Origin: Halanaerobiales bacterium
GTDB lineage: Bacteria; Bacillota_F; Halanaerobiia; Halanaerobiales; DTU029
Assembly: GCA_016278415.1 (NCBI GenBank)
Contig: JADQBV010000424.1
Span: forward strand, 1-14,919
Direction: 5' to 3'
DNA length: 14,919 nt
The notes below the pieces were generated by a model. That model was not told the DNA's origin and made no database searches. It was given only the letters and a program-made list of their open reading frames with translations. This document shows, one piece after another, positions 1 through 9,010 of the stretch. The position numbers and the translations under genes are program-made. Numbering within the stretch: the stretch's first letter is position 1; each line of letters begins with the position of its first letter.

Positions 1-401
1 GTATCTGAAGGGTAGTCTTTTCTATAATGAGAACGGAAGAAACGCTGATAATCCTTTTTTACCCAAGCAGGAACATAATTGCTTTCACCATTCTTCCAAA
101 GACCAAACCATAACAGTACCAGTCTTACCCCTTCCCTCCTGACTTGCGATATAATGCCTTCTAGAAGAGAGAAATCAAACTTCCCTTCTTTGGGTTCTAT
201 ATTTTCCCAATAGACAGGCAGTAACACAGTATCCAGATGCATATTCTTCAAACGAGGCCAGACTTTTTCTTCCATAAATTCTAAACTGGATGAACTAGAA
301 TTGTGCAATTCCCCTGCAAGAGCCATATAAGGTTTCCCTTCAACATAAAGGGTACTAATTCCTTTTTCATCCAAAGCTATATAAGGCAGTTTCTTTTCCA
401 T
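1..401 (-). CDS. GH35/GH42-like beta-galactosidase, N-terminal part (runs off the left edge)
   Basis: The minus strand is open from an ATG at 401 to the window edge, giving about 133 residues starting MEKKLPYIALDEKG. The stretch GELHNSSSSSLEFMEEKVWPRL, then VLLPVYWENIEPKEGKFDF and VLLWFGLWKNG, is the first part of a TIM barrel as found in GH35-type beta-galactosidases carrying a DUF5597 region, and in related clan GH-A enzymes such as GH42. No signal peptide is visible, so the enzyme is probably cytoplasmic and removes terminal galactose from imported oligosaccharides. A ribosome site (GAGGTTGA) precedes the ATG. The gene follows the second permease of the left locus by 111 bp on the same strand and probably belongs to that operon. 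The catalytic glutamates lie beyond the window, so the exact family and substrate are inferred. Confidence 0.82.
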   Translation of the reverse strand, partial: MEKKLPYIALDEKGISTLYVEGKPYMALAGELHNSSSSSLEFMEEKVWPRLKNMHLDTVLLPVYWENIEPKEGKFDFSLLEGIISQVRREGVRLVLLWFGLWKNGESNYVPAWVKKDYQRFFRSHYRKDYPSD

Positions 402-512
402 AAATTATCAACCTCTTATCATAATTTTCATAACCGAACTTATATTAGTAGTAAGTTAACTATATTTTTAGGGACTGTCTCTATAACCGTTGGTAATATA
501 CCCGGACGAAAA

Positions 513-1355
513 TTATGATTTTAGCCCGGACATTTTAATTCCCTGTATAAAGTACTTTTGAGCAAAGAAGAAAATTACTAAAACAGGTAATATTGTAACA
601 AGGGAAACCGCCATCATCATAGCAATCTGTACATTCCCATAAGCACTCTTAAAAAACTGCAGACCGATAGCAATTGTATATTTACTCTGTGTATTTAAGT
701 ATACAAGTGGAACAAAGAAATTCTTCCAGTTATATACAAGTGACATAACACCAACTGCCAATACGATTGGTTTTGTCGCCGGAAGCATAATTTTGGTGTA
801 GATTTGGAAAGAACTAGCTCCATCAATAGTTGCTGCCTCATCTAAGGATTTGGGCAAGGTTTTAAAAAATTGCATAAACAAAAAGATATTAAATGCACCC
901 CCACCTACCCAGGCAGGTACTATAAGTGGCCAGTAGGTATCAACCCATCCAAATTTATCAAATAATAAGTATTGTGGGATTAATGTAACCTGTGGTGGCA
1001 ACATTATTGTACCTAATAATACCGTTGTTAATAAACCAGAAAATTTTGATTTATATCTGGAAAATCCATAGGCAACAAATGAAGAAGATAATACTGTACC
1101 AATGGTAGCAGTTATTGCAACAAATAGTGTGTTTTTGGTAAAAGTCGTAAAGTCAGCATAATTCCAACCCGCTGGATAATTCTCTATAGTAGGATTCTGT
1201 GGAATAAAGGTTGGTGGTAATCGGTACACCTCTGACATAGTCTTAAATGACGTAGACAACATCCATAGAAACGGAAAAAGACAAATAATAGCCGCTGTTA
1301 TCAAAATTAGATAAATGAAAAAACGCCCGTTTTTTTCTAATATAGCTTTGATCAC
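513..1355 (-). CDS. CUT1 sugar ABC transporter permease, MalG/AraQ type
   Basis: This 280-residue integral membrane protein has about six hydrophobic segments, the first at residues 12-35. The cytoplasmic EAA loop is clear (EAATIDGASSFQIYTKIMLP, near residues 170-190); this loop docks on the ATPase. Ending with a short tail (GIKMSGLKS) is typical of the second, MalG-like permease. With the MalF-like partner upstream it would form the inner-membrane channel for sugars delivered by the binding protein at 2503-3786. The start codon is GTG, placed behind an AGAAGGGAT ribosome site. A 63-bp gap separates it from its partner. No ATPase gene is present, which is usual for CUT1 systems using a shared MsmX-like ATPase. 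The substrate cannot be read from the sequence; the neighbouring beta-galactosidase suggests galactose-containing oligosaccharides. Confidence 0.92.
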   Translation of the reverse strand: MIKAILEKNGRFFIYLILITAAIICLFPFLWMLSTSFKTMSEVYRLPPTFIPQNPTIENYPAGWNYADFTTFTKNTLFVAITATIGTVLSSSFVAYGFSRYKSKFSGLLTTVLLGTIMLPPQVTLIPQYLLFDKFGWVDTYWPLIVPAWVGGGAFNIFLFMQFFKTLPKSLDEAATIDGASSFQIYTKIMLPATKPIVLAVGVMSLVYNWKNFFVPLVYLNTQSKYTIAIGLQFFKSAYGNVQIAMMMAVSLVTILPVLVIFFFAQKYFIQGIKMSGLKS

Positions 1356-1418
1356 GATATATCCCTTCTTTCTATTATGCTCTTTTTATTTTCTCTACAC
1401 ATATAACATTATTAAACT

Positions 1419-2345
1419 CTAGTTATCATAAAATACCCATTTTTTAGAAGACCACTGGATAATAATTGTCAGTGTCATGATAATAATAAATAAACCCCAT
1501 GCTATCATAGACGAATATCCCATTTTGCCATATTTAAAGGCATTCTGGAACATATGCATTGCAACAGTTTTGGTAGAGTTTATTGGACCACCATTTGTAA
1601 GAACATACGGTTGATCAAAAATTTGAAATGCAGCAATTGTTGTAACAATCAGATTGAAATAGATAGTAGGTGTAGATAGTGGTAAAGTAATACTAAAAAT
1701 AGTACGTAATTTACTAGCACCATCAATCCAGGCACTTTCATAGTATGACTTCGGAATATCCTGAATACCAGCTAACATGATGATAATATTATTACCAATA
1801 GTCCATAAAGAAAGAATAACTATCGATATCATCGCAATATTAGGGTCACCCAGCCAATTAGGTCCTTGAATCCCCACCAGCGAGAGCAAATAATTCAACA
1901 TACCTAAATCATTATTATAAATCCAACCCCAAAGAATCGTTACAGCAACACCAGCAGTAATATAAGGAAGATAGAACACCGTACGGAAAAACCCTAAAAA
2001 TTTAACTTTTTGGTTAAGCAATAAAGCAATTACAAATGATAATATTAAGCAGGCTGGTACAAATAGAGCAACATAATATAGTGTGTTTCCAAATGATTTT
2101 AAGAAAACAGTATCACTTGTAAAAGCATAGACCCAGTTCTCTAACCCTACAAAGGTACCTTTACCAGTCAACTTAGTATCAGTAAACATTAACCAGAAAG
2201 AAGAAAGCACCGGAAACAATGTTAAAACAATAAAGCCGATTAACCAGGGAGAAGTATAGAAATAAAAATTACGTGCATCCCGTTTTGCCTTCCCTGAGAC
2301 TTTTTTTCTTTTTATATTTCGTGCAAAGATTTCCTTAATATTCAT
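1419..2345 (-). CDS. CUT1 sugar ABC transporter permease, MalF/UgpA type
   Basis: A permease of 308 residues with a long basic N-terminus followed by about six membrane segments (first near residues 28-52, FYTSPWLIGFIVLTLFPVL). The EAA loop reads ESAWIDGASKLRTIFSITLP. It is the MalF-like partner of the next gene. The reading frame is open upstream to a GTG at 2360, but the ATG at 2345 is preferred because GGGGGTGA sits seven bases before it, whereas the GTG lies inside that ribosome site. The gene follows the binding-protein gene by about 157 bp; that gap holds a stable hairpin that may set lower permease expression. It ends in TAG, one of several genes here using amber as a normal stop. Confidence 0.92.
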   Translation of the reverse strand: MNIKEIFARNIKRKKVSGKAKRDARNFYFYTSPWLIGFIVLTLFPVLSSFWLMFTDTKLTGKGTFVGLENWVYAFTSDTVFLKSFGNTLYYVALFVPACLILSFVIALLLNQKVKFLGFFRTVFYLPYITAGVAVTILWGWIYNNDLGMLNYLLSLVGIQGPNWLGDPNIAMISIVILSLWTIGNNIIIMLAGIQDIPKSYYESAWIDGASKLRTIFSITLPLSTPTIYFNLIVTTIAAFQIFDQPYVLTNGGPINSTKTVAMHMFQNAFKYGKMGYSSMIAWGLFIIIMTLTIIIQWSSKKWVFYDN

Positions 2346-2407
2346 TTTCTTCACCCCCACAATTTTCTTAAAATACTATAAATTTTTCTAATATCATCTT
2401 CTAAAAC

Positions 2408-2452
2408 ATAAGGGATACAGAGGAGTTAAAACCATATCCTCGCACCCCTTAT
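2408..2452 (-). promoter_or_regulatory. Intercistronic hairpin between binding-protein and permease genes
   Basis: Arms ATAAGGG (2408-2414) and CCCTTAT (2446-2452) pair perfectly, and inner arms GAGGA (2420-2424) and TCCTC (2437-2441) extend the stem. No strong U-run follows on the transcribed strand, so it is better read as an attenuator or mRNA-stabilising structure than as a full terminator. Such structures after sugar-binding-protein genes commonly raise binding protein relative to permeases; that role here is inferred. Confidence 0.55.
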
Positions 2453-2502
2453 ATATACCAATTCACTTGATAATTCTTTATTCTGATTACCTATTTATGT
2501 GT

Positions 2503-3786
2503 TTACTTTTCAATATTTAGTTCAATAAAGGCTTTTTCAATAATAGGAACATATTGTTCCTGTGCTTCTGCGGCAGGTACACCGCCAATAGTTACACTTT
2601 CCCACATCTGTGTCCATTGGTCTCCTGCTGTAGCCATTGCTCCACCCCAAGGATATAGCCTGGAAGTGGCAAGACCTTCTACAAACTTTAAGTTTGATAC
2701 GTTGCCATAGGAAATGTCAGCATAGACTTCATTAGCAATTTTTTTGTTTGCTGGCATACCTACAGTTGCAGTTATCTTAACCATATCTTCATTAGCAAAA
2801 GAAACCTCTTTCAGAAACTGCCAGGCAGCTTCCTTATTTTTAGCATTCTTATTCATAGCATAACCTGTAGCAAAGGTTATGTTACTATTTTTGCCTGTTT
2901 TACTAATTACTGGAGGTAGAACAGCATCCCATTCAAAGGCATCTCCAATTTGCTCTGTAAGTGAACCAATTTCAAATCCACCCATTGGGTAAATAGCTGC
3001 CTTTCCTGCAACAAAAAGCTGTTCTGCAGGCATATTTCTGGATGATGCAGAAGTTGGAATAGCACCTGAATTTATTAGATTTGAAAATGTATCAAGCCCA
3101 GCTGCTACTTCTTCAGTATCTAACAATGTCTTAGTAAAGTCATCAGTATATGGCTCGCCACCCATTGATAATAATGCAAAGTTAGGCATTACCCAGTGAT
3201 TAACCATGAAATAGGTATGGTTGAAACCTTTCCCTGATACAAATTTAGGAGCCATTTCTACAAAGTCTTCCCATGTCCAGTCATCAGTTGGATACTCTAC
3301 TCCAAATTTATCAAACATATCTTTATTATAAGCATATACAAAAGTATTTGCTAACAAAGGTAATGCTTCAAGCTTACCATTTGGACGGTAATATCCATTC
3401 ATCATTCCATCTGTTACAACTTCGTCTAGATTAATACCATCTCTTTCAACATATGGATTCAAATCTTCGTAATGCTCAGTCATTAATCCATAATAGTCAG
3501 GAGACATCTGCATCACATCAGCAGCATTACCGGCTGCAAAAGCAGCAGCTTGCTTTTGATCCCATACACCATCTGCAGTAGGTAATACAACATGCTCAAT
3601 CTCTAGCTCTGGATGAGCTTTAGCAAATACCTCAACTGCCTCTTCACGTGCTTCTTTTTCTGCGCCAGCTCCCCATGACCAAATAGTTAACTTACCTGAT
3701 AGTTCACTTGCAACAACTGAAGATGAAACAAGCATACCTAAAATCAACATTCCTACAAGTACTACTGTTAGTTTGTTCTTTTTCAT
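2503..3786 (-). CDS. Extracellular (periplasmic) sugar-binding protein of a CUT1 ABC transporter
   Basis: A 427-residue family 1 solute-binding protein. Residues 1-27 form a signal peptide (MKKNKLTVVLVGMLILGML, cleavage probably after SSVVA) without a lipobox cysteine, so the mature protein would be soluble rather than lipid-anchored. The mature part starts SGKLTIWSWG, and NAADVMQMSPDYYGLM and KAAIYPMGGFEIGS are typical of the two-lobe fold. It captures a sugar or oligosaccharide and delivers it to the two downstream permeases. A good ribosome site (AAGGGGTG) precedes the ATG. The 258 bp upstream, after the AraC-family gene, probably hold the operon promoter. The exact ligand is unknown; the regulator and beta-galactosidase point to a plant-derived oligosaccharide. 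Confidence 0.92.
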   Translation of the reverse strand: MKKNKLTVVLVGMLILGMLVSSSVVASELSGKLTIWSWGAGAEKEAREEAVEVFAKAHPELEIEHVVLPTADGVWDQKQAAAFAAGNAADVMQMSPDYYGLMTEHYEDLNPYVERDGINLDEVVTDGMMNGYYRPNGKLEALPLLANTFVYAYNKDMFDKFGVEYPTDDWTWEDFVEMAPKFVSGKGFNHTYFMVNHWVMPNFALLSMGGEPYTDDFTKTLLDTEEVAAGLDTFSNLINSGAIPTSASSRNMPAEQLFVAGKAAIYPMGGFEIGSLTEQIGDAFEWDAVLPPVISKTGKNSNITFATGYAMNKNAKNKEAAWQFLKEVSFANEDMVKITATVGMPANKKIANEVYADISYGNVSNLKFVEGLATSRLYPWGGAMATAGDQWTQMWESVTIGGVPAAEAQEQYVPIIEKAFIELNIEK

Positions 3787-3932
3787 TTAATACACCCCTT
3801 TTTTGATTTTCTATATAGAGAAGATTTATTTGCCTAAAATTGTTCTGATTCTACTTACAACTTTATGACAAAGTATCTAACTCACCTTAATAAAAACTTA
3901 TAATAAAACTAATCAAAATCATATTTTCCATA

Positions 3933-3960
3933 TTAATACAAGAACTATTAGTTAATATAA
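3933..3960. promoter_or_regulatory. Possible second AraC-type direct-repeat site upstream of the binding-protein gene
   Basis: TTAATACAA (3933-3941) and TTAATATAA (3952-3960) are direct repeats 19 bp apart, about 150-175 bp upstream of the binding-protein ATG. They resemble the better repeat TTAATTCAATA found twice in front of the AraC gene. The region is very AT-rich, so chance similarity is a real possibility. No convincing -35/-10 pair could be assigned in 3787-4044. Confidence 0.25.
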
Positions 3961-4044
3961 CAGTCTTAATCAAAGTTTTCTCTATATTCTTTATCTTATA
4001 ACAATTATATTGTATATATTTTTTTATAGCTATCCTTTATTTTG

Positions 4045-4974
4045 CTATATCTTTGTCTTATTTTGCTCAGATATTTTATTCCGATAATCTGAAGGAGTAA
4101 TTTTGCTGTATTTTTTAAAAGTACGATTGAAATAACTAAGGGAGCCAAAGCTAACCAATTCAGCTACCTCAGTAATACTTTTGTCTGTTTCATATAACAG
4201 TTCCTCTGCTTGGCGAATACGTAAAATATTTTTATAATCAACGAAACTATGTCCAAGTAATCGTTTGAAAGTACGAGAGAAATTATAGTAACTCATACTG
4301 GCTGTTTTTGCAGCATCTTCCATTGATAGATTTTCTTCAGGATGATTTATCATCATTGATAATACTGGTTGAATCCTGGAAAGTTCGTGAATATCCTGGA
4401 AATCATCTATATCGTTAGAGAACATAATTAACTCATTATCAAGTAGCAAGGAAAATAACTGAAAGATAATTCCTTTCAACTGCCATTCATCAATTATATT
4501 TCCATTCTCATTACTATACTCCTGAGTCATCAAGCTTTCATTATATAGGTTTTTGCCACATAGATGCTGCAATTCTACCATTACATGTCCAATAGAATCT
4601 TGTTTATCTATATGATATGCGATGCTATCTTGAAGTTTTTCCCCTGGGTAAAGCATGGTCCTATCATGAAAGTCACCATGACTATCATCAAGAAAATTCA
4701 AACTTAATTGTAAAACTATGTGTTCACATGACTTGTTTTTTATATTCATAATGGAATGAGGTGTCAGTATGGGTACAAATACTAAGTCACCTTTGTTACA
4801 TACTCTGGGTTTTCCATTGAGAGAAATTTTTATACTTCCATCTATAATATAAATTATTTCAAGATGGGTATGACAGTGATTAGGGTAATACGGCTGCTTA
4901 CTTTTATATATAAAGCAACTTATTTTTTTCTCTATAGGATTTTCTTTAGCCTGTAATTTGTCCTCATAGAACAC
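4045..4974 (-). CDS. AraC/XylS-family transcriptional regulator with N-terminal cupin domain
   Basis: A 309-residue sugar-responsive regulator. Residues 25-100 form a cupin-like ligand domain with HCHTHLEI at 33-40 and the fold-typical GDLVFVPILTPH. The last ~95 residues hold two helix-turn-helix units: SMEDAAKTASMSYYNFSRTF, then SITEVAELVSFGSLSYFNRT followed by FKKYSKITPSDYR, the family signature. It starts at GTG behind AGGAGGGG. It lies between the arabinofuranosidases (ending at 5162) and the binding-protein gene (3786), same strand, and probably controls the latter. Direct repeats 20 bp apart just upstream suggest it also controls itself. The inducer is unknown; an arabinose- or galactose-containing sugar is a reasonable inference. 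Confidence 0.93.
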   Translation of the reverse strand: MFYEDKLQAKENPIEKKISCFIYKSKQPYYPNHCHTHLEIIYIIDGSIKISLNGKPRVCNKGDLVFVPILTPHSIMNIKNKSCEHIVLQLSLNFLDDSHGDFHDRTMLYPGEKLQDSIAYHIDKQDSIGHVMVELQHLCGKNLYNESLMTQEYSNENGNIIDEWQLKGIIFQLFSLLLDNELIMFSNDIDDFQDIHELSRIQPVLSMMINHPEENLSMEDAAKTASMSYYNFSRTFKRLLGHSFVDYKNILRIRQAEELLYETDKSITEVAELVSFGSLSYFNRTFKKYSKITPSDYRNKISEQNKTKI

Positions 4975-5008
4975 AATTAATTCCCCTCCTAGTTAGTAAC
5001 AATTTAAA

Positions 5009-5039
5009 TTAATTCAATAGTAAATATATTAATTCAATA
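5009..5039. promoter_or_regulatory. Direct repeat, probable AraC-family operator
   Basis: The 11-mer TTAATTCAATA occurs exactly at 5009-5019 and again at 5029-5039, a 20-bp period that puts both copies on the same helix face. AraC-family proteins use direct half-sites about 21 bp apart. The pair lies 35-65 bp upstream of the regulator's GTG, where autoregulation would be expected. Confidence 0.5.
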
Positions 5040-5045
5040 ACAAAT

Positions 5046-5067
5046 TCGAAAATCCCCCATTTTTCGA
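5046..5067 (-). terminator. Weak hairpin after the arabinofuranosidase genes
   Basis: TCGAAAA (5046-5052) pairs with TTTTCGA (5061-5067) around a C-rich loop, about 95 bp past the stop of the last GH51 gene. The stem is AT-rich and only TTTGTTATTG follows it on the transcribed strand, so termination is possible but unproven. It also abuts the AraC-type direct repeats. Confidence 0.3.
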
Positions 5068-5161
5068 CATTTCCGTAGCCCCTAATATATTCCAGTTAAT
5101 ATCACTGAACATATAATGATTTTAATATTTATTAATTTATCTTTCAGATCCCATTTCAAAT

Positions 5162-6643
5162 TCACATCAATGTTAAGAGCACAATAGAACTAGATGGGAG
5201 ATTCACTTCAAAACCTTCCTCTGATATACTGACTTCATTAAATTTATCTAATTTTACTCTATCTTTATCCTCAATTGTATTGTGAGCGTTTAAGCCATCA
5301 GCAGTCAATACTCTCCCAGCAATATTAGTAATATCAAATTTTGTGCTATTAAATACACAGGAGAGTTTAACTTCCTCATTAGCTTTTAAATTACATAGAG
5401 TAACATTAATATTACCTTGACTATCCATTGAAGCAGAGGCATTAATAGCAGGAATGCTTTCATCTTCCGAATTATATTCTTCACAAGCTAAATCAAAATC
5501 CAATAATTGTGCACCCTGATGTACTTTGTACAATTCAAAAACATGATAAGTTGGGGTAAATAATATTTCTTTACCACGTGTTAAAACCATTGCTTGAAGA
5601 ACATTTATTGTCTGAGCGATATTGGCCATCTGAACACGGTCACAGTGATTATTGAAGATATTTAGATTAATACCGGCAACCAGGGCATCTCTTAATGAAT
5701 TCTGTTGATATAAGAAACCTGGATTTGTACCTTCCTCTACATTGTACCAGGTACCCCACTCATCAATTATTAGTCCCACCTTTTTCTTTGGGTCATATTT
5801 ATCCATAATAGTACTATGTTTTTCAATAAGTTCCTCCATATAAAGTGTTTTTTTCAATGTAATAAACCATTCTTTTTTATTGAAGTCAGTAGCAGAACCC
5901 TTATCTTCCCATTCCCCGGGAACAGTATAATAATGGAGACTTAGTCCATCCATATATTCTCTGGCTCTTTCCATAAGTATCTCTGTCCAATTATAGTCAT
6001 CATTACTGGGCCCACAGGCAATCTTATATATTTTATTATCACCGTAATTTCTCACATAAGTCTGAAACCTACGGTATAAATCGGCATAATACTCAGGGCG
6101 CATATTACCACCACAACCCCAATTTTCATTACCTACACCAAAGTATTTCAATGCCCATGGTTCTTCGCGACCGTTTTCCTTTCTCCAGTCAGCCATAGGC
6201 GATTCGCCGTCAAAAGTCATATATTCAACCCACTGCTGCATTTCATGCACTGTTCCACTTCCTACATTGCCACAGATATATGGCTCTGTATCTAGCTGTT
6301 GACAGAGTTCCAGAAACTCATGTGTACCGAAATGGTTATTTTCAACAACACCACCCCAGTGTGTATTTACCATTCTAGCTCTATCTTCACGGGGGCCAAT
6401 ACCATCCTTCCAATGATACTCATCAGCAAAACAACCACCAGGCCAGCGAAGAACTGGTATATCAATTTTCTTCAACGCCTCTACTACATCATTTCTAATT
6501 CCATTAGTATTAGGAATATCCGAATCTTCACCTACCCAGAAGCCTTCATAAATACACCTTCCTAAATGCTCAGCAAAATGTCCATAGATATTCTTATTAA
6601 TTTTTCCTTTTTTTATATCTGCATTCAAAGTTAATTTGTTCAT
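5162..6643 (-). CDS. abfA: Alpha-L-arabinofuranosidase, GH51 (canonical copy)
   Basis: A 493-residue GH51 exo-arabinofuranosidase that removes terminal arabinofuranosyl units by a retaining mechanism. The acid/base is Glu173 in GNENWGCGG (171-179) and the nucleophile is Glu295 in IIDEWGTW (292-299). Family-typical stretches are intact: [19 protein letters not shown] (66-84), [27 protein letters not shown] and [15 protein letters not shown]. The C-terminal ~120 residues form the usual beta-sandwich. There is no signal peptide, so it acts in the cytoplasm on imported arabino-oligosaccharides. Length matches the family. The ATG follows GGTGAT, and only 20 bp separate it from the paralogous copy upstream, so the two are co-transcribed. 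Function is very secure; preferred linkage is not. Confidence 0.97.
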   Translation of the reverse strand: MNKLTLNADIKKGKINKNIYGHFAEHLGRCIYEGFWVGEDSDIPNTNGIRNDVVEALKKIDIPVLRWPGGCFADEYHWKDGIGPREDRARMVNTHWGGVVENNHFGTHEFLELCQQLDTEPYICGNVGSGTVHEMQQWVEYMTFDGESPMADWRKENGREEPWALKYFGVGNENWGCGGNMRPEYYADLYRRFQTYVRNYGDNKIYKIACGPSNDDYNWTEILMERAREYMDGLSLHYYTVPGEWEDKGSATDFNKKEWFITLKKTLYMEELIEKHSTIMDKYDPKKKVGLIIDEWGTWYNVEEGTNPGFLYQQNSLRDALVAGINLNIFNNHCDRVQMANIAQTINVLQAMVLTRGKEILFTPTYHVFELYKVHQGAQLLDFDLACEEYNSEDESIPAINASASMDSQGNINVTLCNLKANEEVKLSCVFNSTKFDITNIAGRVLTADGLNAHNTIEDKDRVKLDKFNEVSISEEGFEVNLPSSSIVLLTLM

Positions 6644-6663
6644 TATATCACCACTTTTATATA

Positions 6664-8142
6664 TTATATTTCTAACTCTAACATTAATAGAACTATTGAA
6701 GCAGGTGGGATTTGAATATATAAACCACCATCAACATACTTATAATCGTGAAAGGCTTCCGGCTTAATTCTATCAGGATTTTCAAATGTATTATGGCTAT
6801 TTAGTTCAAAAGATGTTAGGATTCTAGCCTTAATATTATTTAAAATTCCACAATACCCATTGATTATACAATTTACATCAGCAGTACTATTTGTATCTAG
6901 ATTACATAGCGTTATATTTACATTTTTCTCTTTATTAAGAGAAGAAGATACACTAATTTGAGGTAACCCTCCGTACTTTTCTGCATCCAGATAAATAGGA
7001 ACCATAGAAGCCCCCTGATGTACTTTATACATTTCAAAAACATGAAAAGTAGGGGTTAAAATCATTTCCTTACCTTTTGTTAAAATTACCGCCTGCAATA
7101 CATTTACCGTCTGGGCTATATTAGCCATCTGTACACGTCCACAATGATTGTTAAAAATATTTAGTTTTATACCAGCGACTAATGCATCTCTCAAAGTATT
7201 TTGCTGGAAAAGAAAACGTGGATGAGTACCTTTTTCAACATTAAACCAGGTACCCCATTCATCTATTATTAAAGCTACCTTTTTCTCTGGATCATACCTA
7301 TCCATTATAGTACTATGATTTGTTATCACTTCATCCATATATAAAGCTTTCGTCATAGTAGTCTTCCATTCATCTTTAGTAAAATCAATAGCAGAGCCCT
7401 TATTTTCCCATGGTCCTGGAATAGTATAATAATGCAAACTTAATCCATCAATGTACTCTCCAGCTCTATCCATTAATACACCAGTCCACCTGTATTCATT
7501 TTTATATGATCCACCGGCAATCCTAAATAATTTATTATCACCATAATCCCTGACAAAGGTCTGGAAACGCCGATATAAGTCAGCATAATATTCAGGTCGC
7601 ATATTTCCACCACAGCCCCAATTTTCATTACCTATACCAAAATAATTTAACTTCCAGGGTTTTTCTCTTCCATTCTCTTTACGCAAACTTGTCATTGAGG
7701 ATTCACCATCATAAGTCATATACTCAACCCACTGCTGCATTTCTTGAACAGTACCACTACCAACATTAGCACAAATATATGGTTCTGCATCTAACTGCTC
7801 ACAAAGGTCAAAAAACTCATGAGTGCCAAAGTGATTACTTTCTACTACCCCTCCCCAATATGTATTAAGTAGTTTTTTTCTCTCCTTACGGGGAGATATA
7901 CTATCTTTCCAGTGATACTCATCAGCAAAACAACCACCCGGCCATCTTAAAACTGGAATATTTATTTTTTTCAAAGCACCTACAACATCATTTCTTATAC
8001 CACGAGTATTGGGAATACTAGAATCCTCTCCTACCCAGATCCCTTCATATATACATCTACCTATGTGCTCAGCAAAGTGTCCATATATATTTTTATTTAT
8101 CTTCTTTTCAGCTTGCCCTAGATTTAATATAAGCTTATTCAT
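6664..8142 (-). CDS. Alpha-L-arabinofuranosidase, GH51 (divergent tandem paralog)
   Basis: A 492-residue tandem paralog of the next gene; 48 of the first 60 residues are identical. Both catalytic glutamates remain: Glu173 in GNENWGCGG and Glu295 in IIDEWGTW. Several stretches strongly kept in the sister copy have changed: SPMADW to SSMTSL near 148-153, [13 protein letters not shown] to [13 protein letters not shown] near 209-221, NTHWGG to NTYWGG at 93-98, and NNHCDR to NNHCGR. The enzyme is therefore probably active but may prefer another linkage, chain length or aglycone. It has no signal peptide. The ATG is preceded by GAGAGGAATT and lies 25 bp after the permease gene, within the same operon as the binding protein and permeases. 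Its C-terminal beta-sandwich also differs most from the sister. Confidence 0.95.
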   Translation of the reverse strand: MNKLILNLGQAEKKINKNIYGHFAEHIGRCIYEGIWVGEDSSIPNTRGIRNDVVGALKKINIPVLRWPGGCFADEYHWKDSISPRKERKKLLNTYWGGVVESNHFGTHEFFDLCEQLDAEPYICANVGSGTVQEMQQWVEYMTYDGESSMTSLRKENGREKPWKLNYFGIGNENWGCGGNMRPEYYADLYRRFQTFVRDYGDNKLFRIAGGSYKNEYRWTGVLMDRAGEYIDGLSLHYYTIPGPWENKGSAIDFTKDEWKTTMTKALYMDEVITNHSTIMDRYDPEKKVALIIDEWGTWFNVEKGTHPRFLFQQNTLRDALVAGIKLNIFNNHCGRVQMANIAQTVNVLQAVILTKGKEMILTPTFHVFEMYKVHQGASMVPIYLDAEKYGGLPQISVSSSLNKEKNVNITLCNLDTNSTADVNCIINGYCGILNNIKARILTSFELNSHNTFENPDRIKPEAFHDYKYVDGGLYIQIPPASIVLLMLELEI

Positions 8143-8167
8143 TATACTAATTCCTCTCTTTTGCTAG

Positions 8168-8998
8168 TTAACCTTTAATACTACCAGCAGTAAGGCCAGA
8201 TATGAAATTTTCCTGCATCTTAAGAAATAGTATTACTATTGGCAATACTGCAAGTACAGACCCTGCCATTAACATACCATATTGAGGTCTATACTGTCCA
8301 ATAAAAGCAGCAAGGCCTACAGATAATGTAAACATTTCATTTGTTCTCATTACTATTAAAGGCCACAAAAGATTGTTCCAGGCAAATAATGAAAATAATA
8401 TCGCCATAGCAGCTAATGCCGGCTTAGTAATGGGCAGTACAATTTTATAATAAATCTGCCACTCAGAAGCCCCATCCACTCTAGCAGCATTTAAAAGATC
8501 CTCATTTATGCCTAACATATACTGACGTAGAAAGAATAGCCCCATTGGATTTGCGATCATAGGTAATATCATACCAGTATATGTATTAACCAGTTTAGAT
8601 TTAGTTAACATAATAAATAAAGGAATTAACTGCATATGGATTGGTAACATCTGGGCTGCTACAATAATTAAAAATATAGTATTTCTAAATTTAAATCTAT
8701 ATCTTGCAAAAGCAAAACCAGCTAAACTACATACAAATAAACCCAGACTAATATAACCAACTGCAAAAATTAAACTATTAAGATACCACCTAAAGAAATG
8801 CGTTTCAAGAAGGTTGGTATAATTACTTGTAATAGGATTCTGTGGCAAAAGGCTTAAACTATCGGTAAAAATTTCCCCAGCTGGTTTAAAAGAAGAAACA
8901 AACATCCAATAAAAAGGTATTATAAACAAGAAGCAAATTAAAATAAATAAAATAAATAATCCAATTGTTTTTCGTTTACTATTTGAATTAATTGCCAT
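8168..8998 (-). CDS. araQ: CUT1 arabino-oligosaccharide ABC transporter permease, AraQ type
   Basis: A 276-residue permease with about six membrane segments (first near 14-34, GLFILFILICFLFIIPFYWM) and an EAA loop reading NAARVDGASEWQIYYKIVLP. It ends with the MalG-like tail ENFISGLTAGSIKG. An in-frame GTG at 9007 exists, but the ATG at 8998 is chosen because AGGAGGTGG lies just before it and overlaps the stop codon of the preceding permease; the GTG lies inside that site. Tight coupling with its partner shows they form one channel. The order binding protein, permease, permease, GH51 matches Bacillus araN-araP-araQ-abfA, hence the symbol, used by analogy. Confidence 0.88.
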   Translation of the reverse strand: MAINSNSKRKTIGLFILFILICFLFIIPFYWMFVSSFKPAGEIFTDSLSLLPQNPITSNYTNLLETHFFRWYLNSLIFAVGYISLGLFVCSLAGFAFARYRFKFRNTIFLIIVAAQMLPIHMQLIPLFIMLTKSKLVNTYTGMILPMIANPMGLFFLRQYMLGINEDLLNAARVDGASEWQIYYKIVLPITKPALAAMAILFSLFAWNNLLWPLIVMRTNEMFTLSVGLAAFIGQYRPQYGMLMAGSVLAVLPIVILFLKMQENFISGLTAGSIKG

Positions 8999-9010
8999 AA
9001 GTTCCACCTC

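Noticed and set aside
482..495. Possible fourth LacI operator (TATAACCGTTGGTA) before the beta-galactosidase gene
   Set aside because: It matches the operator at only 10 of 14 positions and one arm lacks dyad symmetry; probably chance.
303..518. Plus-strand open frame of 71 codons
   Set aside because: It overlaps the 5' end of the beta-galactosidase gene and its upstream region, with no family resemblance.
4001..4013. Palindrome ACAATTATATTGT upstream of the binding-protein gene
   Set aside because: Only five-base AT-rich arms; expected often by chance in this composition.
4032..4048. Inverted repeat TATAGC/GCTATA after the AraC gene as a terminator
   Set aside because: It is followed by A residues, not U, on the transcribed strand, and the stem is weak.
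6299..6565. Plus-strand open frame of 88 codons
   Set aside because: It lies wholly antisense to the conserved core of a GH51 gene; a shadow of that coding sequence. The same applies to plus-strand frames at 10273-10629, 10661-10849 and 11937-12173.
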